Shown: positions 62,617 to 64,000 of the stretch, piece by piece | How the letters are laid out: every line of letters begins with the position of its first letter | Numbering within the stretch: position 1 is the stretch's first letter | Assembly (NCBI GenBank): GCA_041394945.1 | Contig: JAWKHH010000003.1 | Location: forward strand, 868,001-932,000 | Length of the DNA: 64,000 nucleotides | Source: Bryobacteraceae bacterium | GTDB taxonomy: Bacteria > Acidobacteriota > Terriglobia > Bryobacterales > Bryobacteraceae | Reading direction: 5' to 3' | The notes under the pieces: generated by a model | The model's input: the letters and a program-made list of their open reading frames with translations, nothing else | Told to the model about the DNA's origin: nothing | Databases searched by the model: none | Made by a program: the position numbers and the translations under genes

Positions 62617-63064
62617 TACGCTGTCGCGCGCGCCAGATCTGCGCGATAGCGGTAGCTCCCGTAAAGCAGGCGACATTCAAAGCTCCATCCATCCAAGAAG
62701 GTGATCGACTGGCCGTCAACCGTTGCACCGCTTCTGCCGCCAGGCAGACGCCGATTCCCAGCCAGTACCATCTGCGGCCCGCCGCGGATTCCCAACCGGC
62801 GCCGGAGACGGCTCCAAAGGTTCCGAAGATGGCGACGTGGAACATCTTCTGAAGCGCGAACAGCAACTCGCTCGAGGCGTCGCCCCGGAGCGCTTGACGC
62901 CAGATGGTTCGCGCCGAGCCATAGAAAAAGTAGCCGGCGGCGTCGGTCGATGCCAGCAGGCAAAGAGCCGCCGCCGCCGCGAAGATTGCCAACCGCCGTG
63001 TGGTTCCCGTGGCAGCGTCCTCGCTAACTGTTGTCCGACGTGTAGTTGTACCGGTAATATCCAT
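62609..63064 (-). CDS. VanZ-like membrane protein
   Basis: This 151-aa protein has about four helices (LAIFAAAAALCLLASTDAAGYF, MFHVAIFGTFGAVSG, WYWLGIGVCLAAEAVQ). The late segment EAVQRLTASRSPSWMDGALNVACFTGA follows the VanZ pattern of E/Q, R and N residues. The family is frequent in exopolysaccharide loci, and its function is not known. It overlaps the kinase by 41 bp. Confidence 0.65.
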   Translation of the reverse strand: MDITGTTTRRTTVSEDAATGTTRRLAIFAAAAALCLLASTDAAGYFFYGSARTIWRQALRGDASSELLFALQKMFHVAIFGTFGAVSGAGWESAAGRRWYWLGIGVCLAAEAVQRLTASRSPSWMDGALNVACFTGATAIAQIWRARQRNA

Positions 63065-64000
63065 ACCGGTTCTTGTCCTTCGGATTCCAGCCGTTGAGCA
63101 CGGTGCCGAGAATGTGGATCCCGTCGTCGTTCAACCGCTGTTTGGCGATCATGGCGGCGTCGCGCGTGGTCTTGCCGGCCCGCAGCACGAGGATCGCTCC
63201 GTCGGCCAGCCGGCCGAGCACCCGCGCGTCGGAAAGATACAGCATCGGCGGCGTATCGATGATCACGGTGTCGAACTCGCCCCGCAAACGGTCGATCAGT
63301 TCGGCCATGCGGTTGGAATACAGAAGGTTGGCGATGCTCACCGTCCCCGGCCCGCTCGGCAGCAGGTACAGGTTCTCGATATCGGTGGGCTTCACGAGCG
63401 CCTCGATCGGCGAATCCTTGAGCGAGATGCGTTCCCGGAGCAGGTTGCTCAATCCCCAGGCGTTGGGGAGATTGAAGATCTTGTGGAGGTGCGGCTTGCG
63501 CAGGTCGGCGTCGAGCAGCAGCACCCGCTGGTTGATCTCGGCGAGCGCGATTCCCAGGTTGCTCACCGTGGTGCTCTTGCCTTCGCCGCGGTCGACGCTG
63601 GTCACCAGGATCACCCGCGGACGATCTTTCAGGCCGCGCGCCGCCAGGATCGAGGCCAGAGTCGAACGGTAGCTTTCGGCCACCACCGACGGCCGGTCCT
63701 GCCACGTGATCAGCTCCACCGAACCGGCGCCGTTGGCCGACCACGCCCCGTTCACGCCTTCCTGCAGCGGCATGAATCCGTTGTCGGTATCGATCTTCGG
63801 CAGCTTGGCCGGGGCGACCGCTTCCGATGACGGAATGACGCCGAGCTCGGGCACCTTGAGGTAGTACGACGCCTCGCCGGGCGCCTTGAGGCTGCGGTTC
63901 ACATGGTCGCTGGTGAACACGAAGAGACATCCGAGAATCAGCCCGGCGGCGAGGCCGAGGGCCATGTTCTGCGCGTGACGCGGCTTGTAGGGCGCGTAGG
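63024..64000 (-). CDS. Wzc-like tyrosine autokinase/chain-length regulator (5' end outside window)
   Basis: The frame is open to the window edge. The visible part has the last membrane helix (MALGLAAGLILGCLFVFTSDH) of the chain-length determinant. It is followed by a cytoplasmic BY-kinase: Walker A VTSVDRGEGKSTTVSNLG, Walker A' VLLLDADLRKPHLH and Walker B TVIIDTPPML. It ends in a Tyr cluster (YGYYRYNYTSDNS), the autophosphorylation tail. It controls polymer length and export. The ATG at 63965 is internal; upstream codons (YAPYKPRHAQN) continue the protein. Confidence 0.9.
   Translation of the reverse strand, partial: YAPYKPRHAQNMALGLAAGLILGCLFVFTSDHVNRSLKAPGEASYYLKVPELGVIPSSEAVAPAKLPKIDTDNGFMPLQEGVNGAWSANGAGSVELITWQDRPSVVAESYRSTLASILAARGLKDRPRVILVTSVDRGEGKSTTVSNLGIALAEINQRVLLLDADLRKPHLHKIFNLPNAWGLSNLLRERISLKDSPIEALVKPTDIENLYLLPSGPGTVSIANLLYSNRMAELIDRLRGEFDTVIIDTPPMLYLSDARVLGRLADGAILVLRAGKTTRDAAMIAKQRLNDDGIHILGTVLNGWNPKDKNRYGYYRYNYTSDNS

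Overview
The window looks like a chromosomal segment of a high-GC Acidobacteriota, most probably of the Bryobacterales/Solibacteraceae. This is inference from gene content. A secreted beta-helix protein carries the N-terminal Ig-like domain typical of Solibacter proteins (35809-37989). There is a large TonB receptor with a carboxypeptidase-regulatory-like N-terminus (9786-12509), many serine-hydrolase and DinB type paralogue families, and very GC-rich third codon positions.

Layout. (1) 1-5.7 kb: the end of a YceI-like gene, then a membrane glycosyltransferase. The glycosyltransferase 3' end is duplicated as a 39-bp repeat on the far side of a 4.16-kb cassette. That cassette carries a CHAT-protease/NB-ARC-type ATPase/TPR protein (an NLR-like sensor-effector architecture) and a small UPF0175-like protein. 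(2) 5.7-8.9 kb: a compact minus-strand three-gene operon. It encodes an acyl-CoA-dehydrogenase-fold flavoprotein, a solute-binding-fold protein with no signal peptide, and a fusion of a TusA-like domain to a diiron ferritin-like domain. I recognise the families but not the pathway. (3) 9.2-19.9 kb: a small secreted protein, tRNA-Pro, a TonB receptor, a secreted serine hydrolase, and a tightly overlapping set for trans-4-hydroxy-L-proline catabolism (deaminase, epimerase, FAD dehydrogenase subunits). A convergent amino-acid permease and a DinB protein follow. (4) 19.9-24.6 kb: small unknown genes, a split two-subunit chromate transporter, a membrane-fusion protein and class I fumarase.

(5) 24.65-31.46 kb: a genomic island in tRNA-Phe(GAA). 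The last 16 nt of the tRNA recur at 31402-31417, and a terminator-like hairpin is present beside both copies. Inside are a truncated serine-recombinase C-terminus, a frameshifted relaxase pseudogene, and one large intact gene. That gene encodes a 1509-aa SF1 (Upf1-like) helicase with a C-terminal PD-(D/E)XK nuclease. A winged-helix-like tail lies just downstream in another frame. Base composition is visibly less GC-rich than in the flanks.

(6) 31.5-64 kb: a minus-strand surface-polysaccharide locus of about 28 genes, mostly joined by 4-bp stop/start overlaps. In transcription order it holds a Wzc-like kinase, a VanZ-like protein, an initiating sugar transferase, a DegT aminotransferase, a PglF/WbpM-like dehydratase and an ABC-2 permease. 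Next come nonulosonic acid synthase, a MaoC-SDR fusion, an FkbH-like protein, an acyl carrier protein, a GNAT-like protein, a deacetylase, a hydrolysing 2-epimerase and a CMP-sugar synthetase. Then come a hydroxyacid dehydrogenase, an asparagine synthase, a Wzt-like ATPase, several glycosyltransferases, an O-antigen polymerase/ligase, the beta-helix protein, a CapK-like adenylate-forming protein and an amidohydrolase. Together they suggest a sialic/legionaminic-acid-like polysaccharide carrying an acyl decoration.

Best candidates for undescribed biology are the repeat-bounded CHAT-NLR cassette, the tRNA-Phe island helicase-nuclease with its split tail, and the TusA-ferritin operon. All functional statements rest on reading motifs by eye; no database search was run.
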